From positions 1 through 33,376 of the forward strand of contig JAENWQ010000005.1 in assembly GCA_016649855.1 (NCBI GenBank): a DNA stretch of 33,376 nt, given 5' to 3'. The translations under genes and the position numbers were made by a program. Shown here piece by piece: positions 18,257 to 27,265 of this stretch. Positions within the stretch are counted from its first letter, which is position 1; each line of letters starts with the position of its first letter. The stretch comes from Actinomycetota bacterium. Its GTDB lineage: Bacteria > Actinomycetota > CADDZG01 > WHSQ01. Below the pieces are notes generated by a model. The model ran no database searches, was not told the origin of the DNA, and saw only the letters and a program-made list of their open reading frames with translations.

Positions 18257-19276
18257 GATCCGTCCGCTCCCGGCTCCAAGTCGCCCGACGACCGCTCCCA
18301 CCGCTCCACGCTTCTCCATCGCTCGAAGAAGGTCGTCGGTGCGCCCGGGGGCCACCGCCATCAGCAGCCCCCCGGATGTCTGTGCGTCGTAGAGGACCGC
18401 CACCTCGTTCTCCGTGATGACTCCCGAGTCCACCAGCGGCGCCGTCGCGTCGCGGTTGCGCGCGCTGCCGCCCGGGAGTGTTCCCCCAGCTGCCAGCTCG
18501 AACGCTTCGGGAATCACCGGGACGTCCTCGAAGCGAATCTCCGCATCCATCCGGCCCCCGAGCATCTGCGCCAGGTGCCCGAGCAGCCCGAAACCCGTGA
18601 CGTCGGTCGCCGCCTGGACCCCGACCTCCAGCATCGCTTCGGACGCGGCCCGGTTGAGCGTTCCCATGATCGCAACGGCCGTGCGCACGAGTGACTCGGG
18701 GGCAGTGCCCTCCTTGATGCTGTGCGTGATGATCCCCATGCCAAGGGGCTTCGAAAGCACCAGATCCGCTCCCGCGTGCGCCGTCGTCTTGGTGACGAAC
18801 CGTTCGGGATGAACAGTGCCGGTCACCGCGAGGCCGAACTTGGGTTCCGGATCGTCGACCGAATGTCCGCCCACAACCGAGACGCCGGCCTCGGTGCACG
18901 CATCCCGGCCTCCCTCGAGGACGCGCCCGAGGAGGGCGAAGTCGAGGGCCCGCGGCCACGCCACCAGGTTGAGCGCGCTCACCGGAACCCCTCCCATCGC
19001 ATACACATCCGAGAGGGCGTTGACCGCGGCGATCCGACCCCAGTCGTAAGGGTCGTCCACGATCGGGGTGAAGAAATCGACCGTTTGGACGAGGGCAAGA
19101 TCGTCGGAGACGCGTACGACCCCGGCGTCATCGGGCGACTCCAGGCCCAGGAGGACGCGCTCATCCGGCGGGCTGGCGGGCAGGTGCTCGAGCACCTCGG
19201 CGAGCTCCGCGATGCCGAGCTTGCAGGCGCATCCCCCGCCGTGCGAGTACGTCGTCAGCCTCGTCTGGTCCAACAA
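18239..19276 (-). CDS. selD: Selenide, water dikinase (selenophosphate synthetase), Cys form
   Basis: HGGGCACKLG, DDAGVVRVSDDLALVQTVDFFTPIVDDPYDWGRIAAVNALSDVYAMGG, GGHSVDDPEPKFGLAVTG, SKPLG. TTG start at 19276 with AAGGAG 7 nt upstream. Confidence 0.93.
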   Translation of the reverse strand: MLDQTRLTTYSHGGGCACKLGIAELAEVLEHLPASPPDERVLLGLESPDDAGVVRVSDDLALVQTVDFFTPIVDDPYDWGRIAAVNALSDVYAMGGVPVSALNLVAWPRALDFALLGRVLEGGRDACTEAGVSVVGGHSVDDPEPKFGLAVTGTVHPERFVTKTTAHAGADLVLSKPLGMGIITHSIKEGTAPESLVRTAVAIMGTLNRAASEAMLEVGVQAATDVTGFGLLGHLAQMLGGRMDAEIRFEDVPVIPEAFELAAGGTLPGGSARNRDATAPLVDSGVITENEVAVLYDAQTSGGLLMAVAPGRTDDLLRAMEKRGAVGAVVGRLGAGSGRIKVVRE

Positions 19277-19513
19277 CTCCCAGCTCCTTGTGGTCGTGGA
19301 TATCGGGGTTCGTATCCTCCCAGACCTCGGCCCGTCTCTGCCCTGTGACCCAGGCAACGAACCGAGACCCCGAACCATCACACGATGAGGAGCAGACACC
19401 CTCCAAACCGCGCAGAGAAGATCCTCATTCGCGCACAGAATCACCCCCCAGATCACCCCCGGCCCCCGTAATCGAGCCCGAACCAGGGTCTCCGGCCCCG
19501 AGAACATCGTGCG

Positions 19514-19577
19514 ATTCCGCGCACAAAACCCCTGGAGCTTGCTCCAGGGGTGCCCTGAGGGTCTTTGAGCGCGGAAT
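19514..19577. other. Nested inverted repeats / potential structured RNA or terminator-like element
   Basis: Outer 9-bp arms attccgcgc (19514-19522) and gcgcggaat (19569-19577). Inner 11-bp arms acccctggagc (19528-19538) and gctccaggggt (19541-19551). On the minus strand the inner hairpin is followed by TTTTGTG. Confidence 0.55.
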
Positions 19578-19663
19578 GGGGGGCCCGGGGGTTCACCCGT
19601 TGGGGGCTGGGTCTCACCCTGTAGCGGGTTAAATCGGACACCGGGCGAACCGATGTTCCAGGT

Positions 19664-20791
19664 ATGAAGGTTCTCCTGGTGGACGACCACGCTCCCATCC
19701 GTCGCGGTATCAGGCAGCTCCTCGAGCTCCGGGCCGAGTTCGAGGTGGTCGGCGAAGGCACCAACGGTGCAGAGGCTGTGCGTCAGGTCGACGAGTTGTC
19801 TCCCGACATCGTCCTCATGGACATGAACATGCCGGTGATGAACGGCGCCGACGCAACCCGAGCGATCAAAGAGCGGCACCCCGAAGTTCATGTCGTGGGA
19901 CTCACCGCGTTCGGCGAGATGTCGCTCGTCTCCGCGATGATCAAGGCCGGTGCCGCGGGCTATCTCCTCAAAGGCGGGGCACCCGACGAACTGATCGACT
20001 CGCTGAAGGCTGTAGCCCGGGGCCAGGGCGCCCTCGACAAGGGGGTCACCAAGGCGGTCATGGACGACATGGCCGAGATGCACAAGAAGGAAGCGAAGGC
20101 CTTCGCGGAGCTGGACCGGATGAAGAGCGAGTTCGTTTCGGTCATCACTCACGAACTGCGTACGCCGCTCACCTCGATCAAGGGTGGCGTCCATACGCTG
20201 CAGCGTGGTTGGAACGAGGTCGACGAGAAGATGAAGCTCGAGTTCCTCGACTCGATCACGAGACAGTGCGACCGGCTCTCGAACATGATCGAGAAGATCC
20301 TTCTGGTTTCGGGGATCCAGCGCGGTGGGCTAGGGCTCGAACCAACCGTCTTCCGGCTGGACAACATCACGCAGGAAGCATGCGACGTCCTCGCCGCCAA
20401 GTCCGCAGGCCGGACGGTCGTCCTGGACGTCGCTCCGGTCGAGGCGACCGGAGATCCGAAGCGCCTCATGGAGGTGATCGTTGCGCTTCTGGACAACGCG
20501 CTCACGTTCACCGAGGGCCGGATCGACATCGCCGTCGGAGAGACTAGGGGCGAGCCGTTCGTAAGGGTCAAAGACGAAGGCCCGGGCATGGAGCAGTCCA
20601 TCCTCGATCGCATGGTGCAGACCCCCTTCATCCAGGGAGACTCGTCATCGACACGCGCCGCCGGGGGCCTGGGCCTTTCCCTCTACATCGCGAAGCAGAC
20701 GATCGAGGCCTCCAAGGGTCGCTTGCAGGTGACTACGGGCCCGGATAGGGGCTCCGTTTTCGAGATGCGTCTGACCGCTCCGGCCGGCTGA
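19664..20791 (+). CDS. Hybrid protein: N-terminal receiver (REC) domain followed by HisKA-HATPase histidine kinase
   Basis: KVLLVDDHAPIRRGIRQLLE...DIVLMDMNMP...GLTAF...GAAGYLLKGG; then SEFVSVITHELRTPLTSIKGG, VIVALLDNALTFTEG, VKDEGPGM, GGLGLSLYIAKQTIEASKGRLQV. Confidence 0.92.
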   Translation: MKVLLVDDHAPIRRGIRQLLELRAEFEVVGEGTNGAEAVRQVDELSPDIVLMDMNMPVMNGADATRAIKERHPEVHVVGLTAFGEMSLVSAMIKAGAAGYLLKGGAPDELIDSLKAVARGQGALDKGVTKAVMDDMAEMHKKEAKAFAELDRMKSEFVSVITHELRTPLTSIKGGVHTLQRGWNEVDEKMKLEFLDSITRQCDRLSNMIEKILLVSGIQRGGLGLEPTVFRLDNITQEACDVLAAKSAGRTVVLDVAPVEATGDPKRLMEVIVALLDNALTFTEGRIDIAVGETRGEPFVRVKDEGPGMEQSILDRMVQTPFIQGDSSSTRAAGGLGLSLYIAKQTIEASKGRLQVTTGPDRGSVFEMRLTAPAG

Positions 20792-20795
20792 TCTG

Positions 20796-21488
20796 CTATT
20801 CGTCGGTGTCGACGTTCTGTACGCCCTCGAGCCAACCCAGTTCGACGATCACCTCGTCCAGCAGAGTGTGAGGCGGGAACTTCACCTCCATCACCAAACG
20901 CTCGCCCACGTCACCTTCCCGGTGAACCTTGATCGACTCGATGTGGCCACCATGGGACTCGATAACCTCGCTGAGTCTGCCCAAGCGCACCTCGGGCGAT
21001 ACATCGACGACGATCCGGATCTGTCCGGGTTTGATGCGGGCCATGACCGCTTTGCGGACGTACCTGAGCGCAAAGAGGGAGATGAGCACGGCGACCGTGA
21101 CCACGAGTGCTCCGGTTTCAAAGCCGAGGGCCACGGCCGTCCCGATGGCCGCCGTCGCCCACAGTGACGCCGCGGTAGTGAGGCCCTTGACGCTCACCCC
21201 CTGTTGGATGATCGCCCCGGCGCCGAGGAAACCGATGCCGGTTACGACCTGCGCCGCAACCCTCGTGGGATCGAACGTGACCCCTTTGATCCCCTCAAAC
21301 TCGCTAAGCCCGTAGGCACCGACCATCGTGAACAACGCGGCCCCGAGCGACACGAGGATGTGGGTGCGGAATCCCGCCGGTTGGTCCGACAGCTCGCGCT
21401 CGAACCCGATCACGCCACCCAGCGCGCTTGCGATCAGGACCCTGAGGATCAGCTCTCCGGTGCTCAGCTCTGGCACGTCCCCTCCCAA
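20796..21488 (-). CDS. MgtC/SapB-family membrane protein
   Basis: LRVLIASALGGVIGFEREL, GFRTHILVSLGAALFTMVG, QVVTGIGFLGAGAIIQQG, VKGLTTAASLWATAAIGTAVALG. Confidence 0.93.
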   Translation of the reverse strand: MGGDVPELSTGELILRVLIASALGGVIGFERELSDQPAGFRTHILVSLGAALFTMVGAYGLSEFEGIKGVTFDPTRVAAQVVTGIGFLGAGAIIQQGVSVKGLTTAASLWATAAIGTAVALGFETGALVVTVAVLISLFALRYVRKAVMARIKPGQIRIVVDVSPEVRLGRLSEVIESHGGHIESIKVHREGDVGERLVMEVKFPPHTLLDEVIVELGWLEGVQNVDTDE

Positions 21489-21528
21489 CCGGCGGTGGCC
21501 GACCGCCGCATCGTCTCCTATGAACGTA

Positions 21529-23646
21529 TTACGAGAGCCGCGGAGCCGCCGGAGCGGTTACCTTCTCGATCCGGTGCGGCCCCAGCTCGATCTCCTTCGC
21601 TCCGATCCTGGCGGGGAGGGATTGCCGGGCAGGGTTCCAGACCGTAGCGACCACCTCGCCGGCTATCCGCCTGATGGATGACAGGGCCGGTACGTCGAGA
21701 TCGAGCAAGGAGCCCCGGCCCGGCAGCTCTCCTTCACCCAGGGCTGCGGTGACCAACGGCTCCAGAGCGAAGCACTCCCACAGGCGAACGGCCTCGACAC
21801 CGTCCGCCGCCAGCGTCACGCCGAAGTCGAAGGAATGCTCGCCGAGGAGCTGGGCACCCGGGGTCGGAACATCGGGGCCGGCGACCTCCTTGCGCACCTC
21901 CATCGGACCCCTGCTGATGTTCCCCGTGCAACGCATCAGCGTGACCGCGAGGTGGCCTTCGGTGACCTCGTACTCGAAGACGCCTTCGGCCAGGACTCCC
22001 CGCCCTCCTGCGAACGCGAACCCTCTCGCCGGCCACCAGCGCGATGGTGGTTCGCTGTCACCCCCTTCGCCTTCCAGGGGGCGGTGCACTACTTCGAACG
22101 GAGCCCCGGCGATACTGCCCGTCGCGGTCTCGGGGAGCGCTATCAAGAGTCGCAGCCGGTGATCCGGAGCCCTGTTCTCAACCTCGATATGGATCCTGAG
22201 GAAGTTCTCCGTGGGCACACGCCATGCAGAGACCGAAACGTCACTGCGTTCGGTGGAGAAACGAGCGTCGTCATCAACCGAGACGTCCGGGGTGATCCGG
22301 TCGCCATCGGGTGCGAACGTGTACAGGTCGCCGGCGTCTCCCTGGTCCTCGACGCTCACCGCGATCTCAGTGTCATCGAGGTGCAGAACCGCCTCCCGGC
22401 CGCGTGCTTCGGGCGTGAGCTTCACGGGTCCCGGCTCGAAAGACTCCATCACGCGCCACCCGAGAGCCGGAACCCCGAACCGCTCGAAGGGCGATGGGTT
22501 GAACACGAGGAATCCGGTGTCCTTGACCGCAGCGGCGAGACGACCGAGGGCCTGGGAGATGATCTCCGACGCAGTCTCGGTCGCCTCCGAGGTGCGGTCG
22601 TCCACAGCGCCGGCTACTTCGTCGGTCGAGCACCCGCACACCGAATCGTGAGCGCCGTTGAGGTGAAGCAGGTACCACGCGCTCGATAGATCCTCCGCAG
22701 GCCACGGCACGCCGGGCACGAGCGTTGCAAGAGGTTCCGCGTACCGTTCGAGCAGATGCTCCGCCCGAGCGCGCTCGACCTTCTGTTGCGGCCTGACGGA
22801 GTAGGTGTTCGGGAGGAGGTTCGCTCGCGCGCCCGACCGCAGCTCGCCCTCGATGATCATCGTCGGTGAGTCGAGGTGCTCGAGCTGCTCAGAAGGACTG
22901 AGATGGGCGGCGTAGGAGGTGAGCTCGACGTCCACACCCGTGGAACGAGCGTGATCGATCAATCGAGGCAGGTTCTCCAAGGGAGGCTCGTGGTCGTTGC
23001 CCACCGGGATGAGCGCCGGCTCGCCCGCCGCCAGGAACGGCTCCGACCTTCTCATCTCCGACTTGATCCGTTCGACGAACGCCGCCTCGACCGACTCGAT
23101 CCGAGCCCCTTGTCCGTACCCGAAAGGAAGGTAGAACGCCCGAACCATGGAGCCGTCCGCAGATATCCAACCGAACCGGGTCTGGGTTACCCGAGACGGC
23201 ACGCCCCTCCATACGACGACCTGGTGAAGCCCGAACGACGAGAGGAGCTGAGGCATCTGACCGACGTGGCCGAACTGATCGGGCAGATAGGCGACCGCCG
23301 GCTCCCCACCGAGATCGCGCGCACGGGCGATACCGTCCTCGAGATTCCTGATGATCGACTCCCCGGAAACGAGGAACTCGTCGACCAGCGTCACCCAGGG
23401 ACCAACCGAGAGGGCCCCCGACGCAACGTGACGCCTGATCTCGGCTTCCCGCTCCGGGCGGAGCTCGAGGTAGTCCTCGATCATGGCCGTCTGTCCGTCG
23501 AGATGGAAATGGCTCCACCCCTCGACATCGTTCAGTAGATCGAGCACCAGATCCATGGTCGGGATCAGCTTCGCCTGGAACTCCTCGAACGGCAGGTACC
23601 ACTCCCGGTCCCAGTGCGTATGAGCCACCAGCCTGATGGAACGCAT
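21529..23646 (-). CDS. Glycoside hydrolase family 38 alpha-mannosidase
   Basis: HTHWDREWYLPFEEF, LDGQTAMIEDYLELRP, SGALSVGPWVTLVDEFLVSGES, YLPDQFGHVGQMPQLL (nucleophile Asp), HLNGAHDSVCGCSTDEV. Start at internal ATG 23646. Confidence 0.93.
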   Translation of the reverse strand: MRSIRLVAHTHWDREWYLPFEEFQAKLIPTMDLVLDLLNDVEGWSHFHLDGQTAMIEDYLELRPEREAEIRRHVASGALSVGPWVTLVDEFLVSGESIIRNLEDGIARARDLGGEPAVAYLPDQFGHVGQMPQLLSSFGLHQVVVWRGVPSRVTQTRFGWISADGSMVRAFYLPFGYGQGARIESVEAAFVERIKSEMRRSEPFLAAGEPALIPVGNDHEPPLENLPRLIDHARSTGVDVELTSYAAHLSPSEQLEHLDSPTMIIEGELRSGARANLLPNTYSVRPQQKVERARAEHLLERYAEPLATLVPGVPWPAEDLSSAWYLLHLNGAHDSVCGCSTDEVAGAVDDRTSEATETASEIISQALGRLAAAVKDTGFLVFNPSPFERFGVPALGWRVMESFEPGPVKLTPEARGREAVLHLDDTEIAVSVEDQGDAGDLYTFAPDGDRITPDVSVDDDARFSTERSDVSVSAWRVPTENFLRIHIEVENRAPDHRLRLLIALPETATGSIAGAPFEVVHRPLEGEGGDSEPPSRWWPARGFAFAGGRGVLAEGVFEYEVTEGHLAVTLMRCTGNISRGPMEVRKEVAGPDVPTPGAQLLGEHSFDFGVTLAADGVEAVRLWECFALEPLVTAALGEGELPGRGSLLDLDVPALSSIRRIAGEVVATVWNPARQSLPARIGAKEIELGPHRIEKVTAPAAPRLS

Positions 23647-23693
23647 CGAACCAGTATGGCGTGAGGCCTGTTCGGGTCTCGTAGCATCGCGAC

Positions 23694-25367
23694 ATGCCCC
23701 ATCCCGATGCATCCCGGCTCCGGCGCGCTCTGGTGGCGGGCACCCTTGCAGCCATGGCCGCTGCCACGCTCGCGATCGCTCTCCGCCGGTCTCCTTCGGA
23801 AGGGGCCGAGGCGGCGCGACGGGTGGGCGAACAGCAACGATCCTTCGCCACCGACGATCCCCTGGAGCGAGCCTGCGGCCTGGAACCGGTGTTCCTCACG
23901 AGGATCTGGCGCGGAAGCGACGGCGTGCACGACCAGGACATCATCTTCGTTCCGCACGAGCCCAACTACGTCGGAACGTTCGAGTACACCAGCCACACCG
24001 GCCCGTGGGACTACGTCGCCGAGGTTCCCCTCGTGCTCTACGGGCCCGGGATCATCCAGGAACGCGGACGCGTCGACCGGCCGGTAACGCTCGCCGATGT
24101 GTATCCGACCGTCGGTCGGCTCCTCGGCCTTCAGTTGCCCCACCGGGACGGCGAGACGCTGACCGAAGCGGTCGCGTCGACCGGAGCTACGCCGAAGTTG
24201 ATCGTCACGATCATGTGGGACGCGGTAGGAAACAATGTCCTAAGCAGGTGGTCCGGTAGCTGGCCGGAACTTGGACGACTCGGGCGGGGGGGCGTCTCGT
24301 ACGGCAACGCAACCATCGGGTCGTCTCCGTCGATCACGCCGGCCACGCACTCGACCCTGGGGACCGGCGCCTTCCCGCGCAACCACGGGGTCACCTCGAT
24401 CAAATACCGGACCGGCGGCGGTGTGCTCAGGGAAGCCTTCGACGGGATCCGGCCTCAGGACCTGAAACTCACGACCTACGGAGACGATGTCGACCGGCTA
24501 CTCGGCAACGAACCGAAGGTCGGTCTCGTGGCGTGGCAGCCGTGGCACATCGGGATGGCGAGTCACGGAGCACAGCTTCCGGGAGGGGACCGGGACGATC
24601 TCGGTTTGATCACCGGGGCCACGAGCGGGGCGATGGTCGAGACGAACCCCCACTACTACTCGCTCCCATGGGACCGGCCCGATCCACCGGGCCTCCAGAG
24701 TCGGATCGATGAGGTCGACCGGCGCGACGGCGAAGTCGATGGACTCTGGCAAGGCCAGGAGATCGCGGAGCACAAGAACAACCCGGCCTGGATCGAGTGG
24801 CAGACGGACCTGATGATCGACCTGATCGAGCAGAAGGGTTACGGAGACGATGAGGTCCCCGATCTGCTGTTCGCGAACTTCAAGGCAACCGACCTGGTGG
24901 CCCACCAGCTGACGATGGATGCACCGCAGATGGAGCTCGTCCTCGAAGCCCAAGACGCGGCTCTAGGAAGGCTGGTTAGGCACCTCGAGAACACGGTCGA
25001 GGACTTCGTCGTGATCGTCACCGCCGACCACGGGAGCACGCCCGCCGCGACCCGCAGCGGCGCCTGGCCGATCAGCACCGGAGAACTAACCCGCGACCTC
25101 AACCGGCACTTCGCGATCCCGGACGGAGACAGCCTCGTCGAGACGATGCCCGCGCACGGCGTGTTCATCGACCACGCAGTCGCAGATGGCATGGGCATCG
25201 GTCTCGAGGAGATCGCCCGGTTCTTGAACGGCTACACGATCGCAGACAACTCGACCGAGGACCTGCCCCCCGGCTACGAGGAGCGCGCCGGCGAACCGGT
25301 CTTCGAGGCCGCGTTCCCGACCGACATGCTGGACGCCGCGAGGGACTGCGCCCTCGAGGCCTCGTAA
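23694..25367 (+). CDS. Alkaline phosphatase superfamily / type I phosphodiesterase-like protein with apparent permuted order
   Basis: LIVTIMWDAVGNNV, SSPSITPATHSTLGTGAFPRNHGV, LLFANFKATDLVAHQ, VIVTADHGSTP. N-terminal VPLVLYGPGIIQERGRVDRPVTLADVYPTVGRLLGLQLP. Confidence 0.85.
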   Translation: MPHPDASRLRRALVAGTLAAMAAATLAIALRRSPSEGAEAARRVGEQQRSFATDDPLERACGLEPVFLTRIWRGSDGVHDQDIIFVPHEPNYVGTFEYTSHTGPWDYVAEVPLVLYGPGIIQERGRVDRPVTLADVYPTVGRLLGLQLPHRDGETLTEAVASTGATPKLIVTIMWDAVGNNVLSRWSGSWPELGRLGRGGVSYGNATIGSSPSITPATHSTLGTGAFPRNHGVTSIKYRTGGGVLREAFDGIRPQDLKLTTYGDDVDRLLGNEPKVGLVAWQPWHIGMASHGAQLPGGDRDDLGLITGATSGAMVETNPHYYSLPWDRPDPPGLQSRIDEVDRRDGEVDGLWQGQEIAEHKNNPAWIEWQTDLMIDLIEQKGYGDDEVPDLLFANFKATDLVAHQLTMDAPQMELVLEAQDAALGRLVRHLENTVEDFVVIVTADHGSTPAATRSGAWPISTGELTRDLNRHFAIPDGDSLVETMPAHGVFIDHAVADGMGIGLEEIARFLNGYTIADNSTEDLPPGYEERAGEPVFEAAFPTDMLDAARDCALEAS

Positions 25368-25378
25368 ACCAGCCTGCT

Positions 25379-26017
25379 TCAGCTTGAAGCGAGCGAGGCG
25401 ACCAGGAGCGCCTGGCCGAGGTGATACGTGACGATGATCGCCAGGGGCGCCCACGTCGTCGCCCGGACGAAACGAGACCATCCGATCAGGGTGTCCGAGA
25501 CGTAGAACAGCGCCGCACCCGCGATCGCGAGCGGCTCTCCGGACACCAGGGCGGCCGAGACCATGAGCGTGATGACCGCGGTGTATGCGGCCACGGGAGG
25601 GCCCAGCGACGCATGCCGTGACACCGCTCCCCGGACGATCTGGCGCGCGAGAGGGAAGCCAGCAACGATGAGAACCAGGGTCACCACCGTCCACGAGACC
25701 CCCGAGGCAGCATCGATGCGGAGACCGACCACGTAGGCGACATGGCCCGCGAGGAACGCGGATAGACCGGCCACGAAACGATCCGCCGGGAGCATGAGGA
25801 AGACGTCCCCGGCGAGCCCGAAGCAGAGCGCGACGACGAAGGCGGCCCTGATCTTCGGATCGGCGCTATCGATCGCGAGCGCAGCCGCGATCAAGGCGGC
25901 CAGGGTCGCGGGCTTGAAGACAAACTCGAGACGCTTGTTGGACCTCAGGACGGCGAACCAATCGCACAGAGCAAAGACGGCTGCAGCGGCGAACGCTGTC
26001 CACGCAAGCACCGTCAC
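25379..26017 (-). CDS. YhhN/TMEM86-like lysoplasmalogenase family membrane protein
   Basis: KPATLAALIAAAL, ALCFGLAGDVFLMLPADRFVAGLSAFLAGHVAYVVGL, GALFYVSDTLIGWSRF. GTG start overlaps the GNAT stop (GTGA). Confidence 0.88.
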   Translation of the reverse strand: MTVLAWTAFAAAAVFALCDWFAVLRSNKRLEFVFKPATLAALIAAALAIDSADPKIRAAFVVALCFGLAGDVFLMLPADRFVAGLSAFLAGHVAYVVGLRIDAASGVSWTVVTLVLIVAGFPLARQIVRGAVSRHASLGPPVAAYTAVITLMVSAALVSGEPLAIAGAALFYVSDTLIGWSRFVRATTWAPLAIIVTYHLGQALLVASLASS

Positions 26018-26559
26018 GCGGTCCACTCCTCGACCGTTGTGGCGTACATCCGGTGGTCCTCCCACACCCCGTTGATGTTCAGATAGCGAGGAGAGACTCC
26101 CTCGAAACGGAAGCCGGCCCTCTCGAGTACCCGGATCGAACCGGTGTTCCGCGGGATCGCGCCCGCCTGTACCCGGTGGAGACGCGCGCGCTCGAACGCG
26201 AACCGGAGTGCGAGACGTACGGCTTCCGTTGCGTAGCCCTTCCCGTTGTGTTGCCAGCCGACGAAGTAACCGAGCGTCGCGTTCTGCCATACCCCCCGGA
26301 CGATGTTCGAAAGGGCCACCCGACCGACCAATTCTTCCGAGTGATTCAGGAAGATCCCGGACGCGAATCCCTGGTCATTCGCTGCCTGCACAGCGTCGCG
26401 TTCGATCTCGGCCTCTTGGGCTTCGAGGGTCCAGAAGGTTTCGTCGCGGCGAGGCTCCCACGGCGTCAGGAAGTCGCGGTTGCTTCTTCTTAGCTCGAGA
26501 AGGGAAGACGCGTCGGCGCGCGTCAACGGCCGTATGAAGATCTGCTCTCCTCGTTCCAT
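26014..26559 (-). CDS. GNAT-family N-acetyltransferase (RimJ/RimL-like)
   Basis: IFIRPLTRADASSLLELRRSNRDFLTPWEP, LGYFVGWQHNGKGYATEAVRLALRFAFERARLHRVQAGAIPRNTGSIRVLERAGFRFEG. Confidence 0.95.
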   Translation of the reverse strand: MERGEQIFIRPLTRADASSLLELRRSNRDFLTPWEPRRDETFWTLEAQEAEIERDAVQAANDQGFASGIFLNHSEELVGRVALSNIVRGVWQNATLGYFVGWQHNGKGYATEAVRLALRFAFERARLHRVQAGAIPRNTGSIRVLERAGFRFEGVSPRYLNINGVWEDHRMYATTVEEWTA

Positions 26560-26563
26560 GGAG

Positions 26564-27265
26564 CTAGTGACCGGTGGCCGAGAAGTGCTGGTAGTCCTGG
26601 GCCGAGCTCCAATAGCCGCCCCAGCTCCACCCGACCTTGGAGAAGGCCCGCACGACTCCCCCGCCGTCGTGGATCATGCCTCGGGAGTCCTGAGACCTGT
26701 CCGCGTAGCGCGCACCCTTCTCCGGAGAAGCCGACCCGTCGCTCCGCACGTAAGGGTTCTGCACCGGGTTGATGTCGATCGCGCGCCCGTAGGCATGCTC
26801 GGACCAGTGGTCCGTCCCTGCGACGTTCCGGCAGTTGAACGCGGAAGTGTTGTTGTGGTTCATCGAGCGATTGTCATCGGCGCCGTACGCATCCACCAAC
26901 TTGATCCGCTTGATCGGGAACCTCTTCTTGAACAGCTTCCCGAAGACCTCGACCATGTTGTGCGCTTGGCGCTTGTTCACGACGAGCTTGCCGTCATGCA
27001 CCTCGCGATCGAAGCCCCAGTGGTTGAGCCGGATGAGGCGCAGATGCTTCATCGGGACGGGGCAACCCTCGTGCCACGACACACCCCGCATCCGCTTGGC
27101 GATGTCCCTGGGGATCTTCGTAACCTCGGCATCGAATGTCGCACGCTCCTGCGCCGAGGGGGAGGCCGGACCACTCGCAAGATCGCGACCCGAGGCGGGG
27201 GCCAGGCCGCTCGCGCTTGCGAGCAGGCAGAGCGCTATGGCCGCGAAGGTAGACCGCTTGATCAT
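26564..27265 (-). CDS. Secreted M15-family (D-alanyl-D-alanine carboxypeptidase-like) peptidase
   Basis: Signal peptide MIKRSTFAAIALCLLASASGLAPASG. Motifs SEHAYGRAIDINPVQNPYV and GGYWSSAQDYQHFS. Confidence 0.88.
   Translation of the reverse strand: MIKRSTFAAIALCLLASASGLAPASGRDLASGPASPSAQERATFDAEVTKIPRDIAKRMRGVSWHEGCPVPMKHLRLIRLNHWGFDREVHDGKLVVNKRQAHNMVEVFGKLFKKRFPIKRIKLVDAYGADDNRSMNHNNTSAFNCRNVAGTDHWSEHAYGRAIDINPVQNPYVRSDGSASPEKGARYADRSQDSRGMIHDGGGVVRAFSKVGWSWGGYWSSAQDYQHFSATGH

Noticed and set aside
19300-19660. tRNA-Sec (selC) in the region upstream of selD
   Set aside because: Looked for a TCA anticodon loop and a GGTTCGANTCC T-arm with matching long acceptor stem on both strands and found none.
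19277-20194. Extension of the selD ORF to 651 aa (18239..20194)
   Set aside because: The extension is antisense to the REC-kinase gene. SelD homology begins at the TTG at 19276, which has a good SD.
22876-23538. Long plus-strand ORFs antisense to the alpha-mannosidase (e.g. 21835..22689, 22876..23538)
   Set aside because: Typical high-GC shadow ORFs with no recognisable domains and low-complexity composition.
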